DNA of 64,000 nt from Roseitalea porphyridii (GCF_004331955.1 NZ_CP036532.1:2790001-2854000), one strand, 5' to 3'. Numbered from the stretch's first letter, positions 8,425-19,086 are shown. Program-made: numbers and translations. Notes: generated by a model from the letters alone, not told the origin.

Positions 8425-9234
8425 CTAAGCATCCTCCCAGTTGATCCGCCGCCAGCGGGCTTCGATGAACGAGTACAGCGCGAACGCGATCAGGCCGACG
8501 CCCATCGCGGTCAGAAGGATCGACCCCATCGGCAGGCCGCGAATGAAGGACAGCGCCTCGGCCAGGCCCGGCGTGCTGGTCGCGCCGCCGGCCGTCCGGA
8601 ACCGGTAGAAGGTCAGCGCCGCGAGCGCGACGAACACCGCGCCGCGCGCGCAAAGGCCGACGATCGACACCGGATCGATGATCTTCATCTTGTCGCCGTC
8701 GACCACCATGTGGTCGGCATATTTGCGGCCGAACGCCTTGACGAAATGGGCGATCGCCGCGACCGCGAAGGCCGCGCACAGGATCGCCGCGACCCAGCGC
8801 GCGCCGACGATGGTCGCAAGCCAGGTGGTCGCATCGCCGCCGCCCTGTCCGCCGCCGCCGGTCCCGCCGCCGACGATGCCGAGCAGCGTCAGCGTGTAGA
8901 GCGCCAGCGTCGCATAGGTCGCCGCGCTGATGAACAGGCCGGCCCTGATGCCGATCCCCTTGGCGCCGGCGCCGTGCTTGTCGGTGTCGAAGGCGGCCTG
9001 CACCAGCCGCCAAGCGACATAGCCGATGAGCCCGACGACGAGCAGCCATAAAAGGGTCTGGCCGAACGGCTGCTCGCGCAGCGTGTTCACCGCCTCGCGC
9101 ATCGCCGAACCGTTCCGGCTGACACCGGCGCCGGCGACGATCAGGATGCCGAGCACGAGATAGACGAGCCCGCGCGCCGCATATCCGAACCGGGCCAGCG
9201 GCTCGATCCATTTCATCTGGTTCTTCAGGTTCAT
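8425..9234 (-). CDS. DUF1206 integral membrane protein
   Basis: I placed the start at the ATG at 9234, preceded by GAGG, because the longer frame adds only unstructured residues. The 269-residue product has six hydrophobic segments in three similar pairs, each introduced by a patch such as LARFGYAARGLVYLVLG, which is the hallmark of DUF1206. A Gly-rich loop (GGGTGGGGQGGGD) separates the second and third units. Function is unknown for the family; it is a conserved inner-membrane protein in many bacteria. It is followed 191 bases away by the VOC gene and preceded closely by a PAP2 phosphatase gene on the same strand. Confidence 0.85.
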   Translation of the reverse strand: MNLKNQMKWIEPLARFGYAARGLVYLVLGILIVAGAGVSRNGSAMREAVNTLREQPFGQTLLWLLVVGLIGYVAWRLVQAAFDTDKHGAGAKGIGIRAGLFISAATYATLALYTLTLLGIVGGGTGGGGQGGGDATTWLATIVGARWVAAILCAAFAVAAIAHFVKAFGRKYADHMVVDGDKMKIIDPVSIVGLCARGAVFVALAALTFYRFRTAGGATSTPGLAEALSFIRGLPMGSILLTAMGVGLIAFALYSFIEARWRRINWEDA

Positions 9235-9250
9235 GGGGGATCCTCGGGGT

Positions 9251-10030
9251 CTACATGCGGGAATGGCCGAGCGGCATCGGATGACCGGGCGGCCGGCTGC
9301 GGGAGAGAAAATGCGCGGCAAGCCAGCAGATCGCGGCCCAGCTCGCGCCCAGGCTCCAGCCGGCCAGCACGTCGGTCGGCCAGTGCACGCCCAGATAGAT
9401 GCGGCTGATGCCGATCACGAACGACAGCGCCACCGCCACGACGACCACGTAGACGCGCAGGCCATGACGCGGCACGAAGCGCACGATCACCATGGCGAGC
9501 GTCAGATAGGCGACCATCGAGACGGTCGCGTGGGCGCTCGGAAAGGCCGACGTCATCGTCCGGTCGAGCGGATCGACCAGGTCGGGCCGCGCCCGGTCGA
9601 AGAACCGCTTGGCGACCTGCGCGACCGCCGTGCCGGAGGCCAGCGCGACGGCCAGGAACAAGGCGGCCGCACGTTCGCCGAGCAGCACCAGCGCGATGGC
9701 CAGAAGCACCGCCAGCGTGAACAGGACCGTGTAGCCGCCGAGCACGGTGTACTCGGCCATCGTGTCCTCGAACCAGGCCGGCCCGAGCGGATCGGAAAGA
9801 TCGGTCGGCACGCGGAAGGCGCGCAGCACCGCCTCGTCGATCGCCGTCGACCAGCCCTGCGTCATTGCAAGCGCCAGCAGGGCGAAGCAGACGAGCCCGC
9901 CGATCGCGACACCCGCCGCGCGGCGGGTGCCGGCGGGGCCGGAATCGCCATGCTCTGGCACGGCTCGCGCGCGTGCGCTCGCGCGATCGGTGCTGGCGCC
10001 GCCTCGATCCGGCGCCGCTTCCTCCGTCAT
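9251..10030 (-). CDS. PAP2-family phosphatase
   Basis: The start chosen is the ATG at 10030, giving 259 residues. The type 2 phosphatidic acid phosphatase motifs appear in order: KRFFDRARP, then PSAH, then [12 protein letters not shown], the His of the last being the nucleophile and that of PSAH the general acid. About six membrane segments surround them. PAP2 membrane enzymes dephosphorylate lipid phosphates such as undecaprenyl diphosphate or phosphatidate on the periplasmic face. It lies 11 bases downstream of the entericidin-like gene and 16 bases upstream of the DUF1206 gene, so the three may form one transcript. Confidence 0.88.
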   Translation of the reverse strand: MTEEAAPDRGGASTDRASARARAVPEHGDSGPAGTRRAAGVAIGGLVCFALLALAMTQGWSTAIDEAVLRAFRVPTDLSDPLGPAWFEDTMAEYTVLGGYTVLFTLAVLLAIALVLLGERAAALFLAVALASGTAVAQVAKRFFDRARPDLVDPLDRTMTSAFPSAHATVSMVAYLTLAMVIVRFVPRHGLRVYVVVVAVALSFVIGISRIYLGVHWPTDVLAGWSLGASWAAICWLAAHFLSRSRPPGHPMPLGHSRM

Positions 10031-10041
10031 CGCAAGGCGCC

Positions 10042-10191
10042 TCAGTCGACGGCGTCCACGACGTTTGCGGTCGCATTCTGGGTCGCGTCGACGGCCGCTG
10101 CCGTGTCCTGGCCGGCGCCTTGGATCGTGTTGGCGCAGCCCGCGACCGCGAGCAGCAGGGCGAACAGGGTGGTGCTGAGAATCTGTTTCAC
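10042..10191 (-). CDS. Entericidin-like small lipoprotein
   Basis: This 49-residue product starts at a GTG preceded by GGGAGAC. It has a signal peptide ending in the lipobox VAGC (Cys 19), followed by [10 protein letters not shown], the pattern of EcnA/EcnB lipoproteins, and a short Ala/Asp/Asn-rich tail. Entericidins are tiny envelope lipoproteins, described in E. coli as a toxin/antidote pair; in alphaproteobacteria single copies are widespread and their role is unclear. The longer in-frame extension upstream has no signal peptide and is rejected. Confidence 0.8.
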   Translation of the reverse strand: MKQILSTTLFALLLAVAGCANTIQGAGQDTAAAVDATQNATANVVDAVD

Positions 10192-10368
10192 GTTCGTCTC
10201 CCTCGGTGGATGCACCGCCAACGCACCCTTGCGCGGAACGTTCCCCGGCCGGCCCGTTCGGCGTGGGCTGGCGAACGACCCGACCTCCTGCCACCCTCCT
10301 GTCAGGAGGCACCGTTCGCGCGCGAGGCCGCCCTTTCCTTCGCCGCGGCCTTTTCCCATATTGGCGCC

Positions 10369-13422
<3,054 letters not shown>

Positions 13423-13439
13423 TCGGACCCACCCGCCGG

Positions 13440-13518
13440 CATCGCGCATCCACCCCCACCCTTCATCCCTCCCCCGCAAGGCGTGGGAGGGATGAAGGGT
13501 GGGGGTGGATGCGCGATG
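13440..13518. repeat. Long perfect inverted repeat downstream of uvrB
   Basis: Arms of 34 bases (13440-13473 and 13485-13518) are exact reverse complements around an 11-base loop; the left arm begins CATCGCGCATCCACCCCCAC. It lies 17 bases after the uvrB stop and 59 bases before the next start. The core resembles the inverted pair at 63549-63704 (CCCACCCTTCATCCCTCCC). It can fold into a very stable hairpin, with no T-run to make it a classic terminator. Confidence 0.85.
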
Positions 13519-13576
13519 GTCGCAAGACGAGAGCCGCCACCTTGCCGGGCGGGCCCGAACGCGCGACAAGCGCGTC

Positions 13577-14194
13577 ATGACTCGAACGCTCCCGTCCCTC
13601 GTGGCAGCCCTCGCCGCCCTGCTCGTCCTGAGCCTGCCGAAGGAGAGCCTGTCGAAGGACGCCGCCGCGCGCGACTGGACCGCCACCGTCAAGACCGTCC
13701 ACTACGGCATCGACGGCGGCGACGGCCTCGCCCTTTACCGCTCGATCGGCGAGAACGGGCCGACCGTCGGCATCCGGCGCGCGATCGCCCGCACCGACTG
13801 GGAACTCCTGTGGCATCGCGACTATGTGCGCCAGGGCAACGCCTGCCGGCTGACCGGCGTGCGCCCGTTCCTGACCATCACCTACACCCTGCCCCGCCCC
13901 CGCGCGCCGCTCGACGGCGCCCTGGCGGCGCGCTGGCAGACCTTCATCGACGGCATTGTCGTGCACGAGAAGGTGCATGGCGCGCTGATCCGCCAGCTCA
14001 CCGACGACATCCTCGCCAAGACCGCCGAACTGGTCGTCGAGAACGATCCGGGCTGCGAGAGGACCCGCGCCGAGGTGCAGCGCCGCGCGCTGGCCGCCCA
14101 CGCCCGCTACAAGGACGCCAACCGCCGCTTCGAGGCCAGCGAGATGGCCGAGGGCGGCAACATCCATCGGCTGATCCTGGGGCTGGTGCGGTAG
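13577..14194 (+). CDS. DUF922 putative zinc-dependent secreted protease
   Basis: The ATG at 13577 gives 205 residues with a basic, hydrophobic N-terminus that looks like a signal peptide. The mature part carries HEKVH (130-134), an HExxH zinc motif, inside the pattern DGIVVHEKVHGALI, which matches DUF922 predicted Zn-dependent proteases. The substrate is unknown; the expected location is the periplasm. Residues 17-28 (VLSLPKESLSKD) are encoded by a repeat unit (13625-13660) inserted at the end of the signal peptide, so the processing site may be altered. No partner gene is close; the 34-bp palindrome separates it from uvrB. Confidence 0.82.
   Translation: MTRTLPSLVAALAALLVLSLPKESLSKDAAARDWTATVKTVHYGIDGGDGLALYRSIGENGPTVGIRRAIARTDWELLWHRDYVRQGNACRLTGVRPFLTITYTLPRPRAPLDGALAARWQTFIDGIVVHEKVHGALIRQLTDDILAKTAELVVENDPGCERTRAEVQRRALAAHARYKDANRRFEASEMAEGGNIHRLILGLVR
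13625..13660. repeat. In-frame repeat unit in the DUF922 signal region
   Basis: GTCCTGAGCCTGCCGAAGGA followed by GAGCCTGTCGAAGGAC are two direct, slightly diverged copies of the CTGAGCCTGTCGAAGG unit, a repeat I recall as widespread in alphaproteobacteria. The 36 bases are exactly 12 codons in phase with the gene and encode VLSLPKESLSKD. Confidence 0.65.
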
Positions 14195-14210
14195 GGCTGC
14201 GGCGCGCTTA

Positions 14211-14413
14211 CCCTTCTCCCCGTTAACGGGGGTCCGCAGGACGGGCCGAGACCCGTGGCTCGGGCCTTCGTGGCCCGAAGGGTCGGATGAGGGGCGGCTC
14301 CTGCGCCGCGCAGTCCGCATCCGCCGACCATTGACTGCCCCTCACCCAACTGCGACCGGCGCTCGCGCCGCTCGCGCGGTCTCGTATCCCTCTCCCCGCA
14401 CGCGGGGAGAGGG
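14211..14413. repeat. Palindromic repeat pair, family A
   Basis: Two inward-facing units fill the gap between the DUF922 and clpS genes, in the same order as at 1050-1229: CCTTCTCCCCG to GGATGAGGGGC (14211-14294), then TGCCCCTCACCC to CGGGGAGAGGG (14336-14413). The first hairpin is degraded compared with the other copies. Lying between convergent genes, it may also help end both transcripts. Confidence 0.7.
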
Positions 14414-14418
14414 AAAGC

Positions 14419-14721
14419 CTACTCCTCCGGCTCGGTGGTGAACTGCAGCGGAAAGCCGGCCGCCTTGCCGGCATCGGTGGCGCGCGTCGCCTTGGTCTCG
14501 GCGACGTCCCGGGGGAACACGGCGACCACGCAAGAGCCCTTGCGGTGCGCGGTGATCATCACCCGGTAGCTCTGGTCCTCGGTCAGGCGGAACTCGGCCT
14601 TGAGCACGGCCACGACGAACTCGCGCGGAGTGAAATCATCATTGAGCAGGATCACCTTGTGCAGCTTCGGCCGCTCGACCCTGGGTCTGGTCGACGTGCG
14701 GGGCTTTGTGGTGGTGTTCAT
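14419..14721 (-). CDS. clpS: ATP-dependent Clp protease adaptor ClpS
   Basis: The 100-residue protein has the ClpS core: a disordered, Thr/Arg-rich N-terminal tail, then LHKVILLNDDFTPREFVV, which forms the pocket for N-degron side chains (the DD pair and following Phe/Thr), and HRKGSCVVAVFPRDVAE toward the end. ClpS binds the N-domain of ClpA and hands it proteins with destabilising N-terminal residues for degradation by ClpAP. No clpA follows, unlike in enterics, so this may be one of two clpS paralogues as found in many alphaproteobacteria. It is transcribed alone between repeat-filled gaps. Confidence 0.93.
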   Translation of the reverse strand: MNTTTKPRTSTRPRVERPKLHKVILLNDDFTPREFVVAVLKAEFRLTEDQSYRVMITAHRKGSCVVAVFPRDVAETKATRATDAGKAAGFPLQFTTEPEE

Positions 14722-15137
14722 GGTCCGGCTCCGGGTTCAGCCGGAAACTAGGGCGCTGCCCGGACATTAGCCAGCCGTGCGCCCTCCCCCGCGCCGTCAT
14801 CCTCGGGTCAAGCCGGAGGATGACGGAGGTGGTGGGCTCCGCGCGTCGTTGGGCTTGACCGCGGCGAGTTTCTCCCTCGCGCCGTCATCCTCGGCCTCCG
14901 AGCCGAGGATCCATTCCGTTGGGACGGTAGCGGTTGCCCGAAGACGAAGAACTGGCCCAATTCTGAAGTGCTGGGCGCACATGATCAGCGGAACGGAATG
15001 GATCCTTGGGGCAAGCCCAAGGATGACGGAGCAAAAGGCAACCGCGCCACGAACACACCAAGTTGGGCTCAGAACGAACAAGCACGCACCGTCCTCCTCG
15101 GGCTTGACCCGAGGATCCATTCCGTGAAGCTCATCCG
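14722..15137. other. Intergenic stretch dominated by palindromic repeats
   Basis: The stretch upstream of clpS holds a short presumed promoter region (14722-14790) and then three complete or half palindromes of the CCGTCATCC family with two spacers. The ORFs it opens are the repeats read through in several frames; I see no gene in it. Confidence 0.7.
14799..15116. repeat. Direct repeat copy 1 (palindrome block)
   Basis: This block is repeated at 15469-15786, offset by 670 bases. The first 275 bases differ at only about four positions; the next 20 diverge and the last 30 match again. Inside are a hairpin beginning at CCTCGGGTCAAGCC, a half unit ending GAGGATCCATTCCGT (to 14919), a spacer of about 70 bases, and the inverse half starting AACGGAATGGATCC (14992). 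The GIY-YIG gene lies between the two blocks. Confidence 0.9.
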
Positions 15138-15498
15138 ATGGGCGGTTATGTCTACATGCTCGCCAGCAAGAAGGGCGGCACGATCTATATCGGCGTGACC
15201 GGCGATCTTTCGCGCCGCATTCACGAACACCGACAGCGCGAGGCGGGATTCACAGCCAGATATGGCGCGATCCGGCTGGTCTGGTACGAAAATCATGACG
15301 ACATTCGCGATGCCATCCAGCGGGAGAAATCGCTGAAACGGTGGCGGCGCCAGTGGAAAATCGACCTGATCGAAAGCATCAATCCGGAATGGAACGATCT
15401 TTATCGCGGGATCGGTTGGTGAGGCGCTCCGGGGCCTCGGGTGCCTCGTGTCGGACGGCACGGAATGGATCCTCGGGTCAAGCCGGAGGATGACGGAG
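15089..15498 (+). mobile_element. Putative palindrome-bracketed GIY-YIG element
   Basis: The left half is a palindrome (CCTCGGGCTTGACCCGAGG) running on to GGATCCATTCCGT at 15125. The right half starts ACGGAATGGATCC at 15460 and runs into CTCGGGTCAAGCCGGAGG. GAGGATCCATTCCGT and ACGGAATGGATCCTC are exact reverse complements and lie 12 bases before the start and 37 bases after the stop of the nuclease gene. The same half pairs elsewhere in the window (14905-15005, 15575-15675, 36607-36720) enclose only a spacer of about 70-90 bases. Mobility is inferred. Confidence 0.55.
15138..15422 (+). CDS. Small GIY-YIG nuclease
   Basis: The 94-residue protein is a single GIY-YIG domain. YVYML (4-8) and YIGVT (17-21) are the GIY and YIG strands, Arg in SRRIHEH supplies the catalytic arginine, and Glu in IQREKSLKRW is the metal ligand, followed by the family ending NPEWNDLYRG. 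Small stand-alone members of this type (UvrC N-terminal/URI-like) are often multicopy in alphaproteobacterial genomes; their job is not established. No separate DNA-binding domain is present. The ribosome site is weak. The gene fits exactly between two inverted palindrome halves and between two long direct repeats, which suggests it belongs to that repeat. Confidence 0.9.
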   Translation: MGGYVYMLASKKGGTIYIGVTGDLSRRIHEHRQREAGFTARYGAIRLVWYENHDDIRDAIQREKSLKRWRRQWKIDLIESINPEWNDLYRGIGW

Positions 15499-15786
15499 GT
15501 GGTGGGCTCCGCGCGTCGTTGGGCTTGACCGCGGCGAGTTTCTCCCACGCACCGTCATCCTCGGCCTCCGAGCCGAGGATCCATTCCGTTGGGACGGTAG
15601 CGGTTGCCCGAAGACGAAGAACTGGCCCAATTCTGAAGTGCTGGGCGCACATGATCAGCGGAACGGAATGGATCCTTGGGGCAAGCCCAAGGATGACGGA
15701 GCAAAAGGCAACCGCGCCACGAACACGCCAAGTTGGGCGCAGAGCCAGGCAACGCACACCGTCATCCTCGGGCTTGACCCGAGGAT
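15469..15786. repeat. Direct repeat copy 2 (palindrome block)
   Basis: Second copy of the block at 14799-15116, with the same order of hairpins and spacer. It begins inside the right palindrome of the GIY-YIG element and ends in a complete palindrome (CCTCGGGCTTGACCCGAGG then ATGACGG), where copy 1 instead runs into GGATCCATTCCGT and the nuclease gene. Confidence 0.9.
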
Positions 15787-15814
15787 GACGGAGCGCAGGC
15801 GACTTCGGCCCCCA

Positions 15815-16225
15815 AAAACTTATCCCCCACGCTCTCCCCTCCCCCATACTCCCCTCACCGCTTTCGCGAAGAGCCGGGTTCAGAACCGACCATCCGGCGA
15901 GGGCGGCGGCGGCCCGGCTGGCGGTGCAGAGGTGCATCGCCGGGAGATGATCCCTCAAGCCGGGGCGGAACGAAGGCGCGCGGTGTGGCGTGCGCCGGCC
16001 GGTTCGCTGCTCCGTTCCGGCCCGGGCACACGCCGCATGCGGGTCCGGCTCCTGCCGGCGTCACGGGCATGGTGACGCGGCGGGCGGGACAGGCCCCGCA
16101 GATCGGCTGAAAAGGCCGCCATCGCGCGCATTTCCACCGCAAGCCCGCCGGACGGGCGGTCGCAAGATCGCATGTAACCACAGAACGGCTCGCGCTCTTT
16201 CGACCGCCCGTTCCTTCGACCCCGC
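15815..16225. repeat. 410-bp structured repeat, copy 1
   Basis: The stretch shares ordered blocks with 36908-37335: AAAAACTTATCCCCCA, then CCTCCCCCATACTCC, then CAAGCCGG-GCGGAA-GAAGG, then CCACCGCAAGCCCGCCGGAC followed by GGGCGGT and, about 45 bases on, ACCGCCCGTT. The last two can pair as a long stem, and GGGCGGT can also pair with the adjacent GCCCGCC, so two exclusive hairpins are possible. Intervening sequence has diverged. No coding potential is shared between the copies, so I read it as a non-coding repeat or RNA. Both copies follow a CCGTCATCC palindrome. Confidence 0.55.
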
Positions 16226-16299
16226 AACGCAGGCCGCCCCGTGGCGCCGGCGACGGCGCATCCGTGCGCGATTTTGAGCTTCAACCCAAGGAGAATGCC

Positions 16300-16614
16300 A
16301 TGACCCGACACCGCAAGCCCCGCCCGACCCCCGAAGACGCCGCGCTGGCCGAGCGCGCCCAGGCCGACACGATGGCGCTGCTGACGCGCGCAGCCCGGTT
16401 CGTCGCCGACCGGTCCGACCGCTGGCGCGCCTGCCCGCGCCGCCAGTGCCGCCGCGCGTGCGCCTGCACCGGCAGCGCCGGGCCGGAGACCCATCCGCCC
16501 TGCGCCGACGCGAACGATCGCGAAGATGCCGTCATGATCGTCATCTTTTCGGCGCTCGAGCAGGCCAGAACGGCGATCGAGGCGCTGCCGCCGGAGTTGC
16601 GTGCGCCCGAATGA
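16300..16614 (+). CDS. Small Cys/Arg-rich protein of unknown function
   Basis: The ATG at 16300 has AAGGAG at good spacing, giving 104 residues. An N-terminal basic segment and an Ala-rich helix lead to a compact cysteine cluster around WRACPRRQCRRACAC and a later PPC, then a helix (VMIVIFSALEQARTAI). The CP-x3-CRR-x2-C arrangement recurs in small hypothetical proteins of Hyphomicrobiales and might bind a metal. No known domain is recognised, and no signal peptide or membrane segment is seen. It precedes a BA14K-type gene by 93 bases on the same strand. Confidence 0.65.
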   Translation: MTRHRKPRPTPEDAALAERAQADTMALLTRAARFVADRSDRWRACPRRQCRRACACTGSAGPETHPPCADANDREDAVMIVIFSALEQARTAIEALPPELRAPE

Positions 16615-16707
16615 GGGGAAACGGCCGCCCGTTCAGCCGGCGTTCAGGCGGGATCGGATATGCCTCGACAAACGGACGGCGCTCCCCGGCGCCGCCACAG
16701 GAGACCC

Positions 16708-17325
16708 ATGATGACACCCATCCGCACCTCGATCGGCGCGCTGGCCATCGCCGCCACGGCGCTCGCCGGCCTGCCCGGCGCCATCGCGCCGGCCGCCGCC
16801 CAGAGCGAATACAATGACTGGTCGAACTATCATCACGGCCGGCGCAACGCGCCCGACTGCGTGCGCCAGGGCGTGTGCCGCCCCTACGACGTGCCGGGCT
16901 GGCAGCAGCACCAGTATCTGGGCGGCAAGCACCATTATCGCGGCAAGCACCGGTACGGGCGCGGCCACCAGCAGCGCCGCCACGTCGAGCGCGGCCATCC
17001 CAACCGCAGCCACTATCGCGGCGACCGCGTCGACGACGGCGCCGCGCTGATCCTGGGGCTGACCGGCCTTGCCATCGTCGGCGGCGTCATCGCCAACCAG
17101 GGCGGCACGCTGCCGCACACCGCCGACCCGAACTATCGCGGCAACCGCGGCAATCACTATCCGCCCGCACCCGACAGTCCGGGCGTGATCACCTATGAAA
17201 GCGCGCTCGAGCCCTGGTCGCCGGGCTGGTACCGCTGGTGCGAGGCCAACTATCGCTCGTTCGATCGCGACCGCGGCACCTATCGCGGCTATGACGGCCA
17301 GGACCATTTCTGCGTGCCCAAATAG
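16708..17325 (+). CDS. BA14K-family secreted protein
   Basis: The product (205 residues from the first of two adjacent ATGs, with AGGAG upstream) has a signal peptide ending about APAAAQ (residues 1-32), a central region rich in His, Arg, Tyr and Gly, one hydrophobic Gly-rich segment (LILGLTGLAIVGGVI) and a C-terminal BA14K motif: PWSPGWYRWCEANYRSFD, then GTYRGYDGQDHFC. BA14K is named after a Brucella abortus immunoreactive protein with lectin-like properties. The conserved Cys pair of the C-terminal motif is present. The hydrophobic segment could anchor the protein. It points to a Hyphomicrobiales host. Confidence 0.85.
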   Translation: MMTPIRTSIGALAIAATALAGLPGAIAPAAAQSEYNDWSNYHHGRRNAPDCVRQGVCRPYDVPGWQQHQYLGGKHHYRGKHRYGRGHQQRRHVERGHPNRSHYRGDRVDDGAALILGLTGLAIVGGVIANQGGTLPHTADPNYRGNRGNHYPPAPDSPGVITYESALEPWSPGWYRWCEANYRSFDRDRGTYRGYDGQDHFCVPK

Positions 17326-17337
17326 GTACGCGACCGG

Positions 17338-17991
17338 TCAGAGGCGGCCGGCGAGGAACGGGTTGGTGCGCCGCTCGTGACCGAGCCGTCCGCCCGGCCC
17401 GTGCCCGCAGATGAAGCCGAAATCATCGCCCAGCGGCATCAGCTTGTCGCGGATCGAGGCGATCAGCGTGTCGTGATCGCCGCCGGGCAGGTCGGTGCGG
17501 CCGATCGAGCCGGAAAACAGCACGTCGCCGACATGGACGAATTGCGCGGCGCGGTCGACGAAGACGACATGGCCCGGCGCGTGGCCGGGCGTGTGCAGCA
17601 CCTCGAACGTGTGGCCGGCAAGATCGAGCGTGTCGCCCTCGGCGAGCCAGCGGTCGGGCACGACGTTGCGCACCGCCATGGTCAGGCCGAACATGCGCGC
17701 CTGGTCCTCGAGCGCGGCGAGCAGCGGCGCGTCGTCACGATGTGGACCGATGATCTCGACGCCGAGCCGGTCCTTCAGATCCATCGCTCCGCCGGCATGG
17801 TCGATATGGCCGTGCGTCAGCCAGATCGCCCCGATCGTCACGCCGTGTTCTTCCGCCGCCGCGACGATCCGGTCGGCATCGCCGCCCGGATCGACGACGA
17901 CACCGGTCCTGGTCTCGTCGTCGAACAGGATCGTGCAGTTCTGCTGGAAATCGGTGACGGGGACGATGATCGCCTGCAGCGCGCCGGCCAT
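17338..17991 (-). CDS. MBL-fold metallo-hydrolase, glyoxalase II-like
   Basis: The 217-residue protein carries the metallo-beta-lactamase metal motif THGHIDH (His 60, His 62, Asp 64, His 65), then TPGHAPGHVVFVD with the third His, GDVLFSGSIGRTDLPGG with the bridging Asp, and a final His in ICGHGPGG. Length and the GSIGRTD signature fit the small YcbL/GloB-like group that hydrolyses S-lactoylglutathione or related thioesters in the cytoplasm. It lies 87 bases downstream of ilvE on the same strand. The exact substrate is uncertain. Confidence 0.88.
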   Translation of the reverse strand: MAGALQAIIVPVTDFQQNCTILFDDETRTGVVVDPGGDADRIVAAAEEHGVTIGAIWLTHGHIDHAGGAMDLKDRLGVEIIGPHRDDAPLLAALEDQARMFGLTMAVRNVVPDRWLAEGDTLDLAGHTFEVLHTPGHAPGHVVFVDRAAQFVHVGDVLFSGSIGRTDLPGGDHDTLIASIRDKLMPLGDDFGFICGHGPGGRLGHERRTNPFLAGRL

Positions 17992-18078
17992 GGACTACTC
18001 CCGAATGTGTGACCGGGCCTCATTAGGCGCCCCGGCTGAAGCTGGCAATCGCCGCGGCCGGGCTCCGGGGCGGGCGCC

Positions 18079-18975
18079 CTACTCGGCGGCGATCGAGGCG
18101 GTCTCGGGCCGCACCGCGCGGGCGTAATCGTTCATCATCGTGGTGGCGATCTCGCCGACCGCGAACCGGTACGGGCCGATCTCGGAGACCGGCGTCACCT
18201 CGGCGGCGGTGCCCGTCAGGAAGCACTGCTCGAAGCTCTCCATCTCCTCGGGCATGATCACGCGCTCGTTCACCGTCAGCCCGCGCGCCCGGGCAAGGTC
18301 GATCACGGTGCGCCGCGTGATGCCGTCCAGGAAGGCGTCGGGCACCGGCGTGTGCAGTTCGCCGTCCCTGACGAAGAAGATGTTGGCGCCGGTCGCCTCG
18401 GCGACGCGGCCGCGCCAGTCGAGCATCAGCGCGTCGGCATAGCCCTTCGCCTCGGCCTCGTGCTTGCAGAGCGTGCAGATCATGTAAAGGCCGGCCGCCT
18501 TCGACTTGGACGGCGCGGTGGCGGGATCGGGCCGGCGGTAGCGCGCCATGTCGAGCCGAATGCCCTTGAGCTTTTCGGCCGGGTCGAAATAGCTCGGCCA
18601 GTCCCACACGGCGATCGCCAGGTTGATGCGGTTGTGCTGGGCCGAAACGCCCATCATCTCCGAGCCGCGCCAGGCGACCGGCCGGATGTAGGCGTCCGAA
18701 AAGCCCTGCCGGGCCAGCGTCTCGTTGCAGGCCGCGTCGATCTCGGCGACCGTGTAGGGGATCTCGAAACCCAGGATCCGGCCCGACTCGACCAGCCGCT
18801 CGGTATGTTCGGTCAGCTTGAAGATGACCCCGCCATAGGCGCGCTCGCCCTCGAACACCGAACTGGCATAGTGCAGGCCGTGCGTCAGCACGTGCACCTT
18901 GGCGTCCGCCCAGGGCACAAACCGCCCGTTCAACCAGATTTCACCGTCGAGCTGATCGAAGGGCTTGTCTGCCAT
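18079..18975 (-). CDS. ilvE: Branched-chain amino acid aminotransferase
   Basis: The ATG at 18975 gives 298 residues, the usual length. IlvE transfers the amino group between glutamate and the branched-chain 2-oxo acids, the last step of valine, leucine and isoleucine synthesis, using pyridoxal phosphate. Fold-type IV features are visible: THGLHYASSVFEG near the N-terminus, the PLP lysine in the SKSKAAGLYM segment (about residue 165), GRVAEATGANIFFV and EEMESFEQCFLTGTAAEVTP. It is divergent from a MarR-type regulator with a palindrome between, an arrangement I associate with petP/petR-like loci in alphaproteobacteria. Confidence 0.92.
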   Translation of the reverse strand: MADKPFDQLDGEIWLNGRFVPWADAKVHVLTHGLHYASSVFEGERAYGGVIFKLTEHTERLVESGRILGFEIPYTVAEIDAACNETLARQGFSDAYIRPVAWRGSEMMGVSAQHNRINLAIAVWDWPSYFDPAEKLKGIRLDMARYRRPDPATAPSKSKAAGLYMICTLCKHEAEAKGYADALMLDWRGRVAEATGANIFFVRDGELHTPVPDAFLDGITRRTVIDLARARGLTVNERVIMPEEMESFEQCFLTGTAAEVTPVSEIGPYRFAVGEIATTMMNDYARAVRPETASIAAE

Positions 18976-19086
18976 GGCCGTTTCCCCGCCGTTTGGCCCG
19001 CGCCGGACCAGACCGCCCGGGAGCCGTGTTCTGTTTTCGGGCGCCCGCCCGGGCGCCGATCCGCAATCTTTACAGAGCGACCCAAA

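Noticed and set aside
10192..10368. Possible LexA (SOS) box upstream of uvrB
   Set aside because: The alphaproteobacterial box is GTTC-N7-GTTC; the GTTC pairs near 10240 have a 12-base spacing, so I do not call it.
14795..15791. CRISPR-like alternation of repeats and spacers
   Set aside because: Repeats are inverted palindromes of unequal spacing, the spacers are themselves duplicated, and no cas gene is present.
15401..15958. Open frames reading through the palindrome blocks and the 410-bp repeat
   Set aside because: They encode repeat-derived peptides in several frames at once, and the two 410-bp copies share no common reading frame.
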